A stretch of 15,986 bases of DNA from CAZXBB01 sp964638815 (GCA_964638815.1 CAZXBB010000255.1:1-15986), one strand, 5' to 3'. Shown: positions 1-7,571, numbered from the stretch's first letter. Program-made: numbers and translations. The notes: generated by a model not told the origin, from the letters alone.

Positions 1-400
1 GGGGGGCTGCGTCGTGCAGCCCCTTTGCGCGTGACGTGGTGTTCACACCTTTGCCCGTCACGCGCGGCGACGCAGCATCCGGCAGCTCACACTTCGAAGT
101 CCCGACATGCCAGTGCGACGGCGGCATCCTGCCGCCTGCGCGTGGGACGTTTGGGGCTGGGTTGGGCTGGTTTTCGCAGAGCTGGTTTTCGCAGACCCTC
201 CGGGTCTGCAGGCGAGTCTGCAGACACCGCGCGGCGACCGGCGGCGTCCGTGCCGCCTTGGTTTGCGACGTATGGGGCGGTCGCGCGATGGGGGTGTGAC
301 GGACGTTCGGGGCCGTGCGCGACGGGGGCGTAACACGCGGTGCGCGGGTTGTTCGAACGTCCGGGGGGGCCACGCGTGGCGGCGAGGGGGCGCAGACCGC
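1..400 (+). repeat. Palindrome-rich interspersed repeat, copy A
   Basis: No gene is supported here; the short open frames are by-products of the repeat. The same sequence returns in reverse complement at 1440-1795 and in part at 1235-1437 and 1796-1910. The order of elements is a GGGGGCTGC/GCAGCCCCC hairpin with loop GTCGT (2-24), a conserved block around TTTGCCCGTCACGCGC, a GGCGGCA/TGCCGCC hairpin with loop TCC (120-136), a GCAGACCC/GGGTCTGC hairpin with loop TCC (191-209), a GGCGGC/GCCGCC hairpin (240-257), and a tail of GATGGGGGTGTGACGGACGT-like units. Boundaries are approximate because the window begins inside or at the edge of the element. Confidence 0.75.
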
Positions 401-424
401 CCGTTCGCGATCATGGGCGACGGG

Positions 425-453
425 TTGGCAGGTTATACAAATGCGGATATACT
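425..453 (+). promoter_or_regulatory. Sigma70-like promoter of the toxin-antitoxin operon
   Basis: TTGGCA (425-430) and TATACT (448-453) are separated by exactly 17 bp, and each matches the housekeeping consensus at 5 of 6 positions. The lower-GC surroundings stand out from the flanking repeat. Transcription would begin near 460. That places the upstream ATG at 413 outside the transcript and favours a start at TTG 461. No promoter activity has been shown. Confidence 0.55.
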
Positions 454-460
454 CTGGCGA

Positions 461-808
461 TTGGGGGAGAAATCGCTCTTCTGGGTGGGATCGTCGTTGG
501 ACGATCTGCGGGCGTTTCCCGCCGGCGCAAAGCGGGAGGCGGGGCACCAGCTGTTTCGGGTGCAGCTCGGGCTGATGCCCGACGACTGGAAGGCGATGGG
601 CAGTATCGGGCGAGGGGTGTACGAGATCCGGATCCGCACGGGCCGGGAGCATCGGGTGTTCTACGTGGCACGATTCGAGGAGGGGGTGTAGGTGCTGCAC
701 GCCTTCGAGAAGCGGACACAGCGCACGAGGCAGGCAGACGTGGATCTCGGAAAGCGGCGGCTCGCCGAGGTCCAGCGGTCTCGACAGAAGGACCGATCGA
801 AGCGATGA
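461..808 (+). pseudogene. HigB/RelE-superfamily (Gp49-like) toxin, interrupted by an in-frame TAG
   Basis: The protein is a type II toxin of the RelE/ParE superfamily, phage Gp49-like (HigB) group, whose members usually cleave mRNA on the ribosome. Family signatures are WVGSSLDDLRAFP, KREAGHQLFRVQ, PDDWKAM, GVYEIRIR and HRVFYVARFEEGV. A TAG at 689-691 stops the frame where the family normally has Tyr in V-Y-V-L-H-A-F. The same frame then continues with VLHAFEKRTQRTRQADVDL to a TGA at 806-808, which overlaps the antitoxin ATG as ATGA. That coupling shows the original gene ended at 808. TTG 461 is chosen as start because it gives the usual family N-terminus (about 115 aa) and lies just after the promoter. 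ATG 413 is in frame but upstream of the promoter. Without readthrough only about 76 residues are made, probably inactive. Confidence 0.75.
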
Positions 809-1104
809 CGAAACGAATTCGGCGATCGAGCGGCGACGTGTTCCGGGACCTGGGCTTCGCACCTCAGGAGGCGGAGAATCTGCGCGTCCGATCGGAACTC
901 ATGATCGCGCTGTCGAAGCTGATCGAGAAGAGGAAGCTGACGCAGAACGAGGCCGCGGAACTGCTCGGGGTGACGCAGCCGCGGATCAGCGACCTGATGC
1001 GCGGCAAGATCGATCGCTTCAGCGCCGACTCGCTGATCGAGATGCTCGGGCGCGCCGGCATGCGAGTGAGATTCACGACGACTCGCCGCGGCAGCGCCGC
1101 CTAG
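805..1104 (+). CDS. HigA-like XRE-family antitoxin
   Basis: This 99-residue helix-turn-helix protein is the expected partner of the upstream toxin. The HTH is at about residues 45-69 (LTQNEAAELLGVTQPRISDL), typical of the XRE/HigA group that neutralises the toxin and represses its own operon. The short N-terminal segment containing GDVFRDLGF is common in antitoxins paired with Gp49-like toxins. Its ATG overlaps the toxin stop as ATGA, so translation was probably coupled. The toxin frame now stops 116 nt earlier, so coupling may be lost; AAGGA at 788-792 is 12 nt from the ATG, a weak substitute. The frame is intact to TAG. Antitoxin genes often outlive the toxin, since loss of the toxin carries no cost. 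Confidence 0.85.
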   Translation: MTKRIRRSSGDVFRDLGFAPQEAENLRVRSELMIALSKLIEKRKLTQNEAAELLGVTQPRISDLMRGKIDRFSADSLIEMLGRAGMRVRFTTTRRGSAA

Positions 1105-1234
1105 CTCGCATTATGCATGAAGCAAGCCGGTGGCTGGTCGAGTGCTCGCTTCCTCCGACAGGAACGACAGCGTTCTAACGAGAACTAGGCCGAACGGCGT
1201 CGATTGTAGCGGCGGTCCCTGGTCGTGCATGGTC

Positions 1235-1437
1235 CCGAACGTCCCACGCGCAGGCGGCAGGATGACGCCGTCGCACTGGCATGTCGGGACTTCGAAGTGT
1301 GAGCTGCAGGATGCAGCGTCGTCGCGCGTGACGGGCAAAGGTGTGACCGTCACGCCAACGACTCCGACCCTCCCCCTGCCCCCTCCCTGGAAGGGAGGGG
1401 GTCCTGCTGCACGACGCAGCCCCCCGAACGTTCGAGA
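1235..1437 (-). repeat. Interspersed repeat, partial copy C
   Basis: Reverse complement of the first half of copy A (block around TTTGCCCGTCACGCGC, TTCGAAGTCCCGACATGCCA, GCCGCCTGCGCGTGGGACGT). It differs from copy B by about 40 extra bp, which contain a perfect CCCCCTCCC/GGGAGGGGG hairpin (1379-1401, loop TGGAA). A GCTGCA/TGCAGC hairpin with loop GGA lies at 1303-1317, and the GCTGC/GCAGC palindrome at 1406-1420. The piece 1105-1234 between the antitoxin and this copy shows only a small GTTCT/AGAAC inverted repeat (1172-1185) and no gene. Confidence 0.7.
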
Positions 1438-1439
1438 GA

Positions 1440-1795
1440 TCCCCGCACCACGTGTTACGCCCCCATCGCGCATCGCCCCAAACGTCCGTCACACCCCCAT
1501 CGCGCACGGCCCCAAACGTCCGTCGCACCCCCATCGCGCATGGCCCCAAACGTCCCGAACCAAGGCGGCATGGACGCCGCCGGTCGCCGCGCGACTTCTG
1601 CAGACCCGGAGGGTCTGCGAAAACCAGCCCGACCCACGCCCGGACTTCGCACGCGCAGGCGGCAGGATGCCGCCGTCGCACTGGCATGTCGGGACTTCGT
1701 GGCGTGAGCTGCAGGATGCAGCGTCGCCGCGCGTGACGGGCAAAGGTGTGAACACCACGTCACGCCAAGAGGGGCTGCACGACGCAGCCCCTCGG
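1440..1795 (-). repeat. Interspersed repeat, copy B (inverted relative to copy A)
   Basis: Read on the minus strand this matches copy A over nearly its whole length, in the same order of elements. Plus-strand hairpins all show GGA in the loop: GGCGGC/GCCGCC (1564-1581), GCAGACCC/GGGTCTGC (1600-1618), GGCGGCA/TGCCGCC (1658-1674) and GCTGCA/TGCAGC (1708-1722). It ends with the 10-bp GAGGGGCTGC/GCAGCCCCTC hairpin (1769-1793). The matches are frequent and in order but not perfect, so the copies have diverged or are members of a larger genomic family. Confidence 0.75.
1460..1561. repeat. 34-bp tandem repeat, three copies
   Basis: Units beginning CCCCCATCGCGCA start at 1460, 1494 and 1528, exactly 34 bp apart. 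Each ends in CCCCAAACGTCC with single-base variants. Shorter or more diverged series of the same unit close copy A (about 275-345) and copy D (1796-1910), so copy number varies between repeat copies. Confidence 0.85.
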
Positions 1796-1910
1796 ACGTT
1801 CGAAGAACCCCGGACCACGTGTTAGACCCCCGTCGCGCACGGCCCGAACGTCCGTCACACCTCCCTCGCGCGACCCCCCCGAACGTCCGTTACACCCCCA
1901 TCGCGCGCTC
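1796..1910 (-). repeat. Interspersed repeat, tail-only copy D
   Basis: The 34-bp-type units and the CGAACGTCCG end block recur here, without the body of the element. The last unit stops at the 3' end of the L,D-transpeptidase gene (stop at 1914), so that transcript, if not terminated, runs straight into the repeat array. Confidence 0.65.
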
Positions 1911-1913
1911 GCC

Positions 1914-3353
1914 TCACGGCCTGATCTCGATCGTGCTGCTCCCCTCCATCAGCATCCCGTAGACGAGCTCGATGTCGTGGGGGCGCATGCGGATGCAACC
2001 CATGGAGGACTGCGTTCCGATCGACTCGGGCTCGATCGTGCCGTGGATGCCGTAGCCGTGGATGCCCTCGAGATGCGGCTCGTCGCCCCTGAGACCGATC
2101 CAGCGTTCGCCGATCGGGTTCGCGGGATCGTCCGGCGCGTAGCGCTCGCGCGTGCGGGGGTTCCGCCACTCCGGGTTGACGAGCTTGGAGTCGGGGCGGA
2201 CGACGAAGCGCCCCTCGGGCGTCGAGTTGTACTCGCCGAGGCCGACGTCGAAGCTCCGGACGTACACGAGGTCGGCCGCGTCGCCCAGGTACAGGTCCAT
2301 GCGATACGCGTGCTTGTGAACGACCGCGTGGAACGGGCCCGTGACGAGCTTGATCTGCTGGTCCAGGCGGATCCTGGTCGGATCATCGATCCGGTTCACG
2401 AGCTGGAGCAGACGCCAGTCGACCTGGAGCCCCATCTTCTTCGGGATGCGCGAGAGCGCGTCGTTCGCCTGGATCCGATACGCGATCGAGAACTGGTCGT
2501 CGTCGCGCACCGAAGGGCTGAAGACGAGCTCCTCATTGAGCTCCGCGATCCGCTCGCGCACCCGGGTCGCCTCGGTCTGGTCGAGCGTTCCGGACAGCAG
2601 CACCTCGGTCAGTACGCGGCGGGCCTTCACCGGCTCGTCGGCGGCGATCAGGTCGAGACCGCTGCGCACCCCGGGCAGCGACGTTCGGGGGGCCGCCGCG
2701 CGGGCTGCCGGCGTTTGGACGACGCGAGGCTCCTCGCGCCGCGCGGGCTGCTCGGGCGGAGCCGACGCCGGCACGCGCGGGTCGAGCGCGCCCGGGTCGG
2801 TTGTACCAGTGTCGGTTGTGCCCGGGTCGGGCGTGCCTGGGTCGAGCGTGCCCGGGTCGGCCGTACCCGGGTCGGCCGTGCCCGGCTCGAGTGTGCCCGC
2901 CTCGCGCGACCCGGCGGACCCCGCCGCGTCACCACCGGCGAGGTTGAACGTGCCCCGCTCCGGGGCCCGGGGCGCGGCCGGGATCGGGAGCTTCGCGGCG
3001 GGAGGCCGGGCGGACGGGTCCTCGGCCGCCGGCAGCGAGGGGAAGTCAAGCGACTCGGCCGGAAGGCCCCGGTCGGTCTCGTGCATGGCCAGCGGACCCC
3101 CGAGCCGACCCCCGAGCCGACCCGCCGGACCGGCGTCGCCCCCGACGGCGCCGACGCCGGTTACGGCGGGGTCCGGCGCGACGCTCCCGCGGCCCGGGCC
3201 CGTCTGCGGCCACAGCCACCAGGCGACCGCGGCGACGGCGAGCATGGCCGCGATCCCCACGATCCGGCGTCCCGACCTCCGGTGCCGGCCCGACCGGCGG
3301 TGCATGTTGCTTCGACGCGAAATTGGTCGGGCGGATTGGCTCGGCAGCGGCAT
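1914..3353 (-). CDS. Membrane-anchored L,D-transpeptidase (YkuD) with LysM-like domain
   Basis: Probable periplasmic enzyme forming 3-3 peptidoglycan cross-links or attaching proteins to the wall. Start ATG 3353 (479 aa) is preceded by GGAGA at 8-nt spacing. The upstream in-frame extension to 3503 lies beyond the likely promoter. Order: basic N-terminus, one membrane segment (about residues 31-49, IVGIAAMLAVAAVAWWLWP), Pro/Ala/Gly-rich linker with a pentapeptide repeat of GTxDP type (about 153-192), helical stretch (230-275), LysM-like fold (290-338, YRIQANDALSRIPKKMGLQ), YkuD domain (about 342-478). The catalytic signature is HGYGIHG followed by SSMGCIRM, with the nucleophile Cys near residue 453 and His at about 432/437. 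The family motif HxxS-G-C-[IV]-R is intact. It is separated from the cyclo-ligase gene by 167 nt and probably has its own promoter. Confidence 0.92.
   Translation of the reverse strand: MPLPSQSARPISRRSNMHRRSGRHRRSGRRIVGIAAMLAVAAVAWWLWPQTGPGRGSVAPDPAVTGVGAVGGDAGPAGRLGGRLGGPLAMHETDRGLPAESLDFPSLPAAEDPSARPPAAKLPIPAAPRAPERGTFNLAGGDAAGSAGSREAGTLEPGTADPGTADPGTLDPGTPDPGTTDTGTTDPGALDPRVPASAPPEQPARREEPRVVQTPAARAAAPRTSLPGVRSGLDLIAADEPVKARRVLTEVLLSGTLDQTEATRVRERIAELNEELVFSPSVRDDDQFSIAYRIQANDALSRIPKKMGLQVDWRLLQLVNRIDDPTRIRLDQQIKLVTGPFHAVVHKHAYRMDLYLGDAADLVYVRSFDVGLGEYNSTPEGRFVVRPDSKLVNPEWRNPRTRERYAPDDPANPIGERWIGLRGDEPHLEGIHGYGIHGTIEPESIGTQSSMGCIRMRPHDIELVYGMLMEGSSTIEIRP
2784..2897 (-). repeat. 15-bp coding repeat (GTxDP linker) in the L,D-transpeptidase
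   Basis: About eight imperfect 15-bp units encode successive GTLEP, GTADP, GTADP, GTLDP, GTPDP, GTTDT, GTTDP steps. They form the proline/threonine-rich spacer between the membrane anchor and the catalytic part. Such units expand and shrink by slippage, so spacer length probably varies among strains. Confidence 0.8.
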
Positions 3354-3380
3354 CGGGCGGTTCTCCGGTTGCGGGCCGGC

Positions 3381-3386
3381 ATGATA
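3381..3386 (-). promoter_or_regulatory. Possible -10 element for the L,D-transpeptidase gene
   Basis: TATCAT on the minus strand (4 of 6 consensus bases) lies about 28 nt before the ATG at 3353. It would give a short leader carrying the GGAGA ribosome binding site. No good -35 is visible. Confidence 0.3.
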
Positions 3387-3520
3387 ACGGCGGGCCCCCG
3401 GACACCCATCGGCGGTTCCGTGCGTGTGGACAAAGTTTCCGTGGCGCCGGCGGCGGCTCCAGCGATGGCAGCCCGTGGAGGGGACTGCAACCCAGCTCTT
3501 CAAACGTGCCGCCGACGCCG

Positions 3521-4204
3521 CTAGCTCCGGGAGCGCCGGCGGCCGCGTGTGATGCGCCGCTCGGTGACCACCGTGTTCACGCTGACGTCGCGCTCGTCGA
3601 TGGGCACCGCGTCGATGATCTGCGTGTCGAACGACAGCCCGACCGAGGTCGCCGATCGTCGCAGACGCGAGAGGAAACGGTCGTAGTACCCGCCGCCGCG
3701 TCCGAGCCGGTTACCCTGCGTGTCGTAGGCGAGACCCGGCACGACCACGAGATCGATCGCGCTCGGTGGGAGCGGCTGGCCGCTTCGCGGCGTCCGCAGG
3801 CCGTGCTCATCGGTCTCCATGTTGTCGTCGAAGCTGCTGATCTCGACGGCATGCATGTCGCGGCGATCCCAGTCCACCTTCGGCACGCAGACGATCTTGC
3901 CGGTCTGGAAGCAGCGGATGGCCAGCGTCGTGGTCTCGACCTCGCTCGGCAGGGGCATGTAGAGCATCACGACGGAGGCGTGACGGAAGGCCCCGAGGCC
4001 CATCAGCCGCGCGCAGGCGGCGAGGGAGGCGCGGCGTCGATCCTCGGGGCTCATCGCGGCCAGGCGGGCCCGCATCGCCTCGCGGCTCTCGGACTTCGCG
4101 GACGCGGCCGACTGAGCATCGCGCTCGTTGGCGGTGGCGTCCGTTTGATCGGAGGGATCTCGCATGATCGGGGCGGGCGGGCGGGTTGCCGTGGTATTAC
4201 TCAT
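3521..4204 (-). CDS. 5-formyltetrahydrofolate cyclo-ligase
   Basis: This cytosolic enzyme uses ATP to convert 5-formyl-THF to 5,10-methenyl-THF, rescuing a dead-end folate. The diagnostic GRGGGYYDRF motif (residues 168-177) is present. So are YMPLPSEVET (about 82-91), VCVPKVDW, IDLVVVPGLAYD and the closing TVVTERRIT strand. Start ATG 4204 (227 aa) overlaps the rarA stop as ATGAGTAA, an 8-bp overlap suggesting coupled translation. GGAGG lies 12 nt upstream. ATG 4213 and ATG 4165 are alternatives. The first 35-40 residues are Ala/Ser/Asp-rich and absent from the usual 180-200 aa family members, so the real start might be 4165. It shares folate metabolism with folP nearby but not an operon. Confidence 0.92.
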   Translation of the reverse strand: MSNTTATRPPAPIMRDPSDQTDATANERDAQSAASAKSESREAMRARLAAMSPEDRRRASLAACARLMGLGAFRHASVVMLYMPLPSEVETTTLAIRCFQTGKIVCVPKVDWDRRDMHAVEISSFDDNMETDEHGLRTPRSGQPLPPSAIDLVVVPGLAYDTQGNRLGRGGGYYDRFLSRLRRSATSVGLSFDTQIIDAVPIDERDVSVNTVVTERRITRGRRRSRS

Positions 4205-5603
4205 CGGACACATGGACCTCCGACTCGCGTGGTTCGTCGCAACGCTCCGGGTCGCGCTCCGGGTCGCGCTCCGGGACGCGCTCCGGTTCGCGCTCAGTGA
4301 CACGCTCCCTTTCGAGCCGGCGGCGGATGAGATCCTCGAAACCTTGACTTGTTGGGCAGTAGTAGCGCCGATCGACCCCCAGGTACTCCTGAGCCGCCTC
4401 GCCGGCCGCGACGCGGTGGGGGTTCACGTACGTCTCGCCGGCGGCCTCCCCGGGCTTCCGGCGTCGCAGATGCTGCGGCACGGCCACCGTGCGGCCTTCC
4501 CGGACGTCCTCGCACGCCGCGCCGATGGCCCGCGTCGCGGCGTCGGACTTCGGGGCGCACGCCATGTAGATCGCGGCCTGCGCGAGCGTGAGCCGGCACT
4601 CCGGCATCCCGACGCGCTCGGTGATCTCCCACGCCGCCGCCGCGACCGGTAATGCCTGCGGGTCGGCGTTGCCGACGTCCTCGCTCGCGAGGATGGCGAT
4701 CCGCCGCGCGATGAAGCGGGGGTCCTCGCCCGCCTCGAGCATGCGGGCGAGCCAGTACACGGTCGCGTCGGGATCGCCGCCTCGCATCGACTTGATGAAC
4801 GCGCTGATCACGTCGTAGTGCTCGTCGCCCGTCCCGTCGTACACGAGCGCCTTGGCCTGGATCGACTCCTCGGCGCACCCGAGATCGATCCTGACGGCCG
4901 GCCGAGCCCCGGCCCCGGCATCACCGGGCTGGCTCAGCACGGCGACCTCGAGCGCGGTGAGCGCGCGGCGGGCGTCGCCATCGCAGACCCGCGCCCAGTG
5001 CGCGATCGCGTCGTCGTCGAGCGTGACGTCGAGGTGCGCGAAGCCGCGCTCGTCCGCCACGGCGCGGCGGAGCAGCGTCGCGACGTCCGCCTCGGTCAGC
5101 GGCTCGAATCGGAAGACCGTGGAGCGGCTGACGAGCGCGCTGTTGACGGCAAAGTAGGGATTCTCGGTCGTCGCGCCGATGAGCGTGATGAGGCCGCGCT
5201 CGACGTCGTTCAGCAGCACGTCCTGCTGGTTGCGCGCGAAGCGGTGGATCTCGTCGAGGAAGAGGATCGTGCGCGGGCCGCCGTCCTCGAGACGCTGCTG
5301 CGCCTCGCCGAGGATGCGCCGGATCTCTTTGACGCCGATGAGCGCCGCGTTCGTGTGCTCGAACGCGCGGCCGGACTCCTCGGCGATGACGGCCCCGAGG
5401 GTCGTCTTGCCGGTGCCGGGCGGCCCGTGGAAGATTGCGCTGGTGAGGCGATCGGCGTCGAGCATCCGCCGCAGGAGCTTGCCGGGACCGAGAAAGTGGG
5501 TCTGCCCCGCGAACTCGTCGAGGCGGCGGGGCCGCATCCGCACCGCGAGCGGCTCGGCCGCCCGGCGACGGCGTTCGCGTTGCTCGGACCAGAGGTCGGA
5601 CAT
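4197..5603 (-). CDS. rarA: RarA/MgsA, replication-associated recombination ATPase
   Basis: AAA+ clamp-loader-like ATPase that acts at stalled replication forks and interacts with single-strand-binding protein. The 468-aa product shows Walker A GPPGTGKT (60-67), Walker B ILFLDEIH (113-120), sensor-1 GATTENP (143-149), the SR arginine-finger motif (159-160) and the family's C-terminal oligomerisation region (IKSMRGGDPDATVYWLARML; YYCPTSQGFE). Bacterial RarA is about 420-450 aa. The excess is a charged C-terminal tail of ERxPER units encoded by a 12-bp DNA repeat. The start MSDLWSEQ is typical of the family; no clear ribosome binding site precedes it. It diverges from glmS across 117 bp and leads into the cyclo-ligase gene. 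Confidence 0.95.
   Translation of the reverse strand: MSDLWSEQRERRRRAAEPLAVRMRPRRLDEFAGQTHFLGPGKLLRRMLDADRLTSAIFHGPPGTGKTTLGAVIAEESGRAFEHTNAALIGVKEIRRILGEAQQRLEDGGPRTILFLDEIHRFARNQQDVLLNDVERGLITLIGATTENPYFAVNSALVSRSTVFRFEPLTEADVATLLRRAVADERGFAHLDVTLDDDAIAHWARVCDGDARRALTALEVAVLSQPGDAGAGARPAVRIDLGCAEESIQAKALVYDGTGDEHYDVISAFIKSMRGGDPDATVYWLARMLEAGEDPRFIARRIAILASEDVGNADPQALPVAAAAWEITERVGMPECRLTLAQAAIYMACAPKSDAATRAIGAACEDVREGRTVAVPQHLRRRKPGEAAGETYVNPHRVAAGEAAQEYLGVDRRYYCPTSQGFEDLIRRRLERERVTEREPERVPERDPERDPERCDEPRESEVHVSDE
4251..4310 (-). repeat. 12-bp coding repeat at the rarA 3' end
   Basis: Units GTCGCGCTCCGG (4251, 4263), GACGCGCTCCGG (4275), TTCGCGCTCAGT (4287) and a diverged fifth follow each other at 12-bp spacing. 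They encode the ERxP tail steps of RarA. Frame is kept because the unit is a multiple of three. Confidence 0.85.
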
Positions 5604-5720
5604 GGGTTTGTGCGGGTGCCCTATTCAGTCGATATTACGTGATCCGCCGGCCCCGGCCCCTCGTACGATCGGAGCTCGGCAGCTCTTTTTGCCCTCCAGA
5701 ACTCGCAAGGCCCCCCAACC
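5604..5720. promoter_or_regulatory. Divergent promoter region between rarA and glmS
   Basis: This 117-bp gap must hold the start signals for both genes. The AT-richer stretch around 5625-5638 contains TATTAC on the plus strand and TAATAT on the minus strand, each 4 of 6 to the -10 consensus. No convincing -35 is seen, and no glmS ribozyme core is recognisable in so short a leader. Confidence 0.4.
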
Positions 5721-7571
5721 ATGTGCGGAATCGTCGCCTACATCGGTCACAAGCCCGCCCGCCCGATCCTGCTCGAGGGCCTCAAGCGGCTCGAGTACCG
5801 GGGATACGACTCGGCCGGCATCGCGGTCCTCGACGGTCGCCTCCGGGTGCTGAAGTCCGCGGGACGCGTGCGGGTGCTGGAGGAGATGCTGAACAACACC
5901 ACCGACTTCGAGGGCACCATCGGAATGGCGCACACGCGGTGGGCGACGCACGGCGAGCCGAACGACGTCAACGCGCACCCGCACTCCGACGACGGAACGG
6001 CCGAGGGGAAGCGCGAGGGACACGGGATCGCGATGATCCACAACGGCATCATCGAGAACTACATCTCGATCAAGACCTATCTCCAGGAGAAGGGCCACAC
6101 CTTCAAGTCCGACACCGACACCGAGGTGCTGACGCACCTGGTGAGCGAGCTGTACGACGGCGATCTCGAGACCGCGGTGCAGGCGGCGCTGCGCGAGGTC
6201 ACCGGCGCGTACGCAATCGCCGTGCTCTGCGAGAAGGAGCCGGGCGTGCTCGTCGTCGGACGCAAGGGCTCGCCGCTCATGGTGGGCGTCGGCAAGGACG
6301 AGTACATCGTCGCGTCCGACTCGAGTGCGATCGTCGCGCACACGACGCAGGCCTTCACGCTCGACGACTACACCGTCGCGAAGCTCACGCGCGACTCGTT
6401 CCGCACGACCACCGTGGACAACGTCCCGATCACGCCGCAGATCCGCGAGCTCGAGTTCGATCTCAACCAGATCGAGCTCGGCGACTACGAGCACTTCATG
6501 CTCAAGGAGATCTGCGAGCAGCCCCAGGCGCTCCAGCGCTGCCTCAAGGGTCGCATCGATCCGCGGAGCGGCCAGGTCGTCCTGGGCGGCGTGGCGGAGT
6601 TCGCGCGGGATCTCGTCAAGGCGAAGCGGATCATCCTGCTCGGCCAGGGCACGGCGCTGCACGCGGGGATGGTCGGCGAGTACCTCATGGAGGACCTCGC
6701 AAAGATCCCCACCGAGGTCGAGTTCGCGAGCGAGTTCCGCTACCGCAACCCGATCATCGGGGACGGCACGGTCGCGATCGCGATCAGCCAGTCCGGCGAG
6801 ACCGCCGACACGATCGCTGCGATGCACGAGGCGAAGCAGCGCGGGGCGCTCGTGCTGGGGATCGTCAACGTCGTCGGCTCCACCATCGCCCGCGACACCG
6901 ACGCCGGCGTGTACCTGCGCGTCGGGCCCGAGATCGGCGTCGCGTCAACGAAGGCGTTCCTCGGCCAGGTGATGGTCACGGCGCTGCTCGCGACGTTCAT
7001 CGGCCGGCGTCGATATCTCTCCGCCGATTACGTCGGTGACCTGCTCGAGGCCCTCGAGGCGATCCCGGACCAGGTCGAACGCGCGGTCGGGCTGAGCGAC
7101 CAGATCAGGGACGCGACCGCGAAGTACATCGACCGCGAGAACTGGCTCTTCCTCGGGCGCGGCTACAACTACCCGGTCGCGCTCGAAGGCGCGCTCAAGC
7201 TCAAGGAGATCAGTTACATCCACGCGGAGGGCATGCCCGCCGCCGAGATGAAGCACGGCCCGATCGCGCTCATCGACAGCGGCATGCCGGTGGTCGTCGT
7301 CGCGACGCACTGCTCGCAGTACGACAAGATCATCTCCAACATCGAGGAGGTGCGCTCCCGCGGCGGCCACGTCATCGCCGTGGCCACGGAGGGCGACACG
7401 CACATTCGCTCGTGCTGCGAAGATGTCTTCTACGTGCCGCACGTGCCCGAGCCGCTCCAGCCGCTGGTCACGGTCGTGCCGCTTCAGCTCCTGGCGTACC
7501 ACGCGGCGTGCCTGCGCGGGAAGGACGTGGACAAGCCGCGGAACCTGGCGAAGTCGGTGACGGTCGAGTAG
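5721..7571 (+). CDS. glmS: Glutamine--fructose-6-phosphate aminotransferase (isomerizing)
   Basis: Makes glucosamine-6-phosphate from fructose-6-phosphate and glutamine, the first committed step toward UDP-GlcNAc. At 616 aa it has the standard length. The N-terminal class II glutaminase begins MCGIVAYIG with nucleophile Cys2, then HTRWATHG, HNGIIENY and SDTDTE. Two SIS sugar-binding domains follow, with SQSGETADT, VASTKAF, EGALKLKEI and AEMKHGP. It ends with the family C-terminus PRNLAKSVTVE. A short insertion (DDGTAEGKREG, near residue 93) separates AHPHS from HGIAMIHNG. AAGG lies 10 nt before the ATG, a weak ribosome binding site. It stands alone, converging on the antiporter-like gene 19 nt downstream. 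Confidence 0.98.
   Translation: MCGIVAYIGHKPARPILLEGLKRLEYRGYDSAGIAVLDGRLRVLKSAGRVRVLEEMLNNTTDFEGTIGMAHTRWATHGEPNDVNAHPHSDDGTAEGKREGHGIAMIHNGIIENYISIKTYLQEKGHTFKSDTDTEVLTHLVSELYDGDLETAVQAALREVTGAYAIAVLCEKEPGVLVVGRKGSPLMVGVGKDEYIVASDSSAIVAHTTQAFTLDDYTVAKLTRDSFRTTTVDNVPITPQIRELEFDLNQIELGDYEHFMLKEICEQPQALQRCLKGRIDPRSGQVVLGGVAEFARDLVKAKRIILLGQGTALHAGMVGEYLMEDLAKIPTEVEFASEFRYRNPIIGDGTVAIAISQSGETADTIAAMHEAKQRGALVLGIVNVVGSTIARDTDAGVYLRVGPEIGVASTKAFLGQVMVTALLATFIGRRRYLSADYVGDLLEALEAIPDQVERAVGLSDQIRDATAKYIDRENWLFLGRGYNYPVALEGALKLKEISYIHAEGMPAAEMKHGPIALIDSGMPVVVVATHCSQYDKIISNIEEVRSRGGHVIAVATEGDTHIRSCCEDVFYVPHVPEPLQPLVTVVPLQLLAYHAACLRGKDVDKPRNLAKSVTVE

Noticed and set aside
107..412. Upstream extension of the toxin frame to ATG 107
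   Set aside because: It is made of repeat copy A read as protein; toxin family similarity starts only after about 461, and a good promoter lies at 425-453.
1460..1561. CRISPR array
   Set aside because: The 34-bp units are directly tandem with no spacers, and no cas genes are in the window.
1130..1825. 231-codon plus-strand frame and matching minus-strand frames between the antitoxin and the L,D-transpeptidase
   Set aside because: They follow the palindromic repeats exactly, are Pro/Arg-rich, and the same peptides appear from each repeat copy in different frames.
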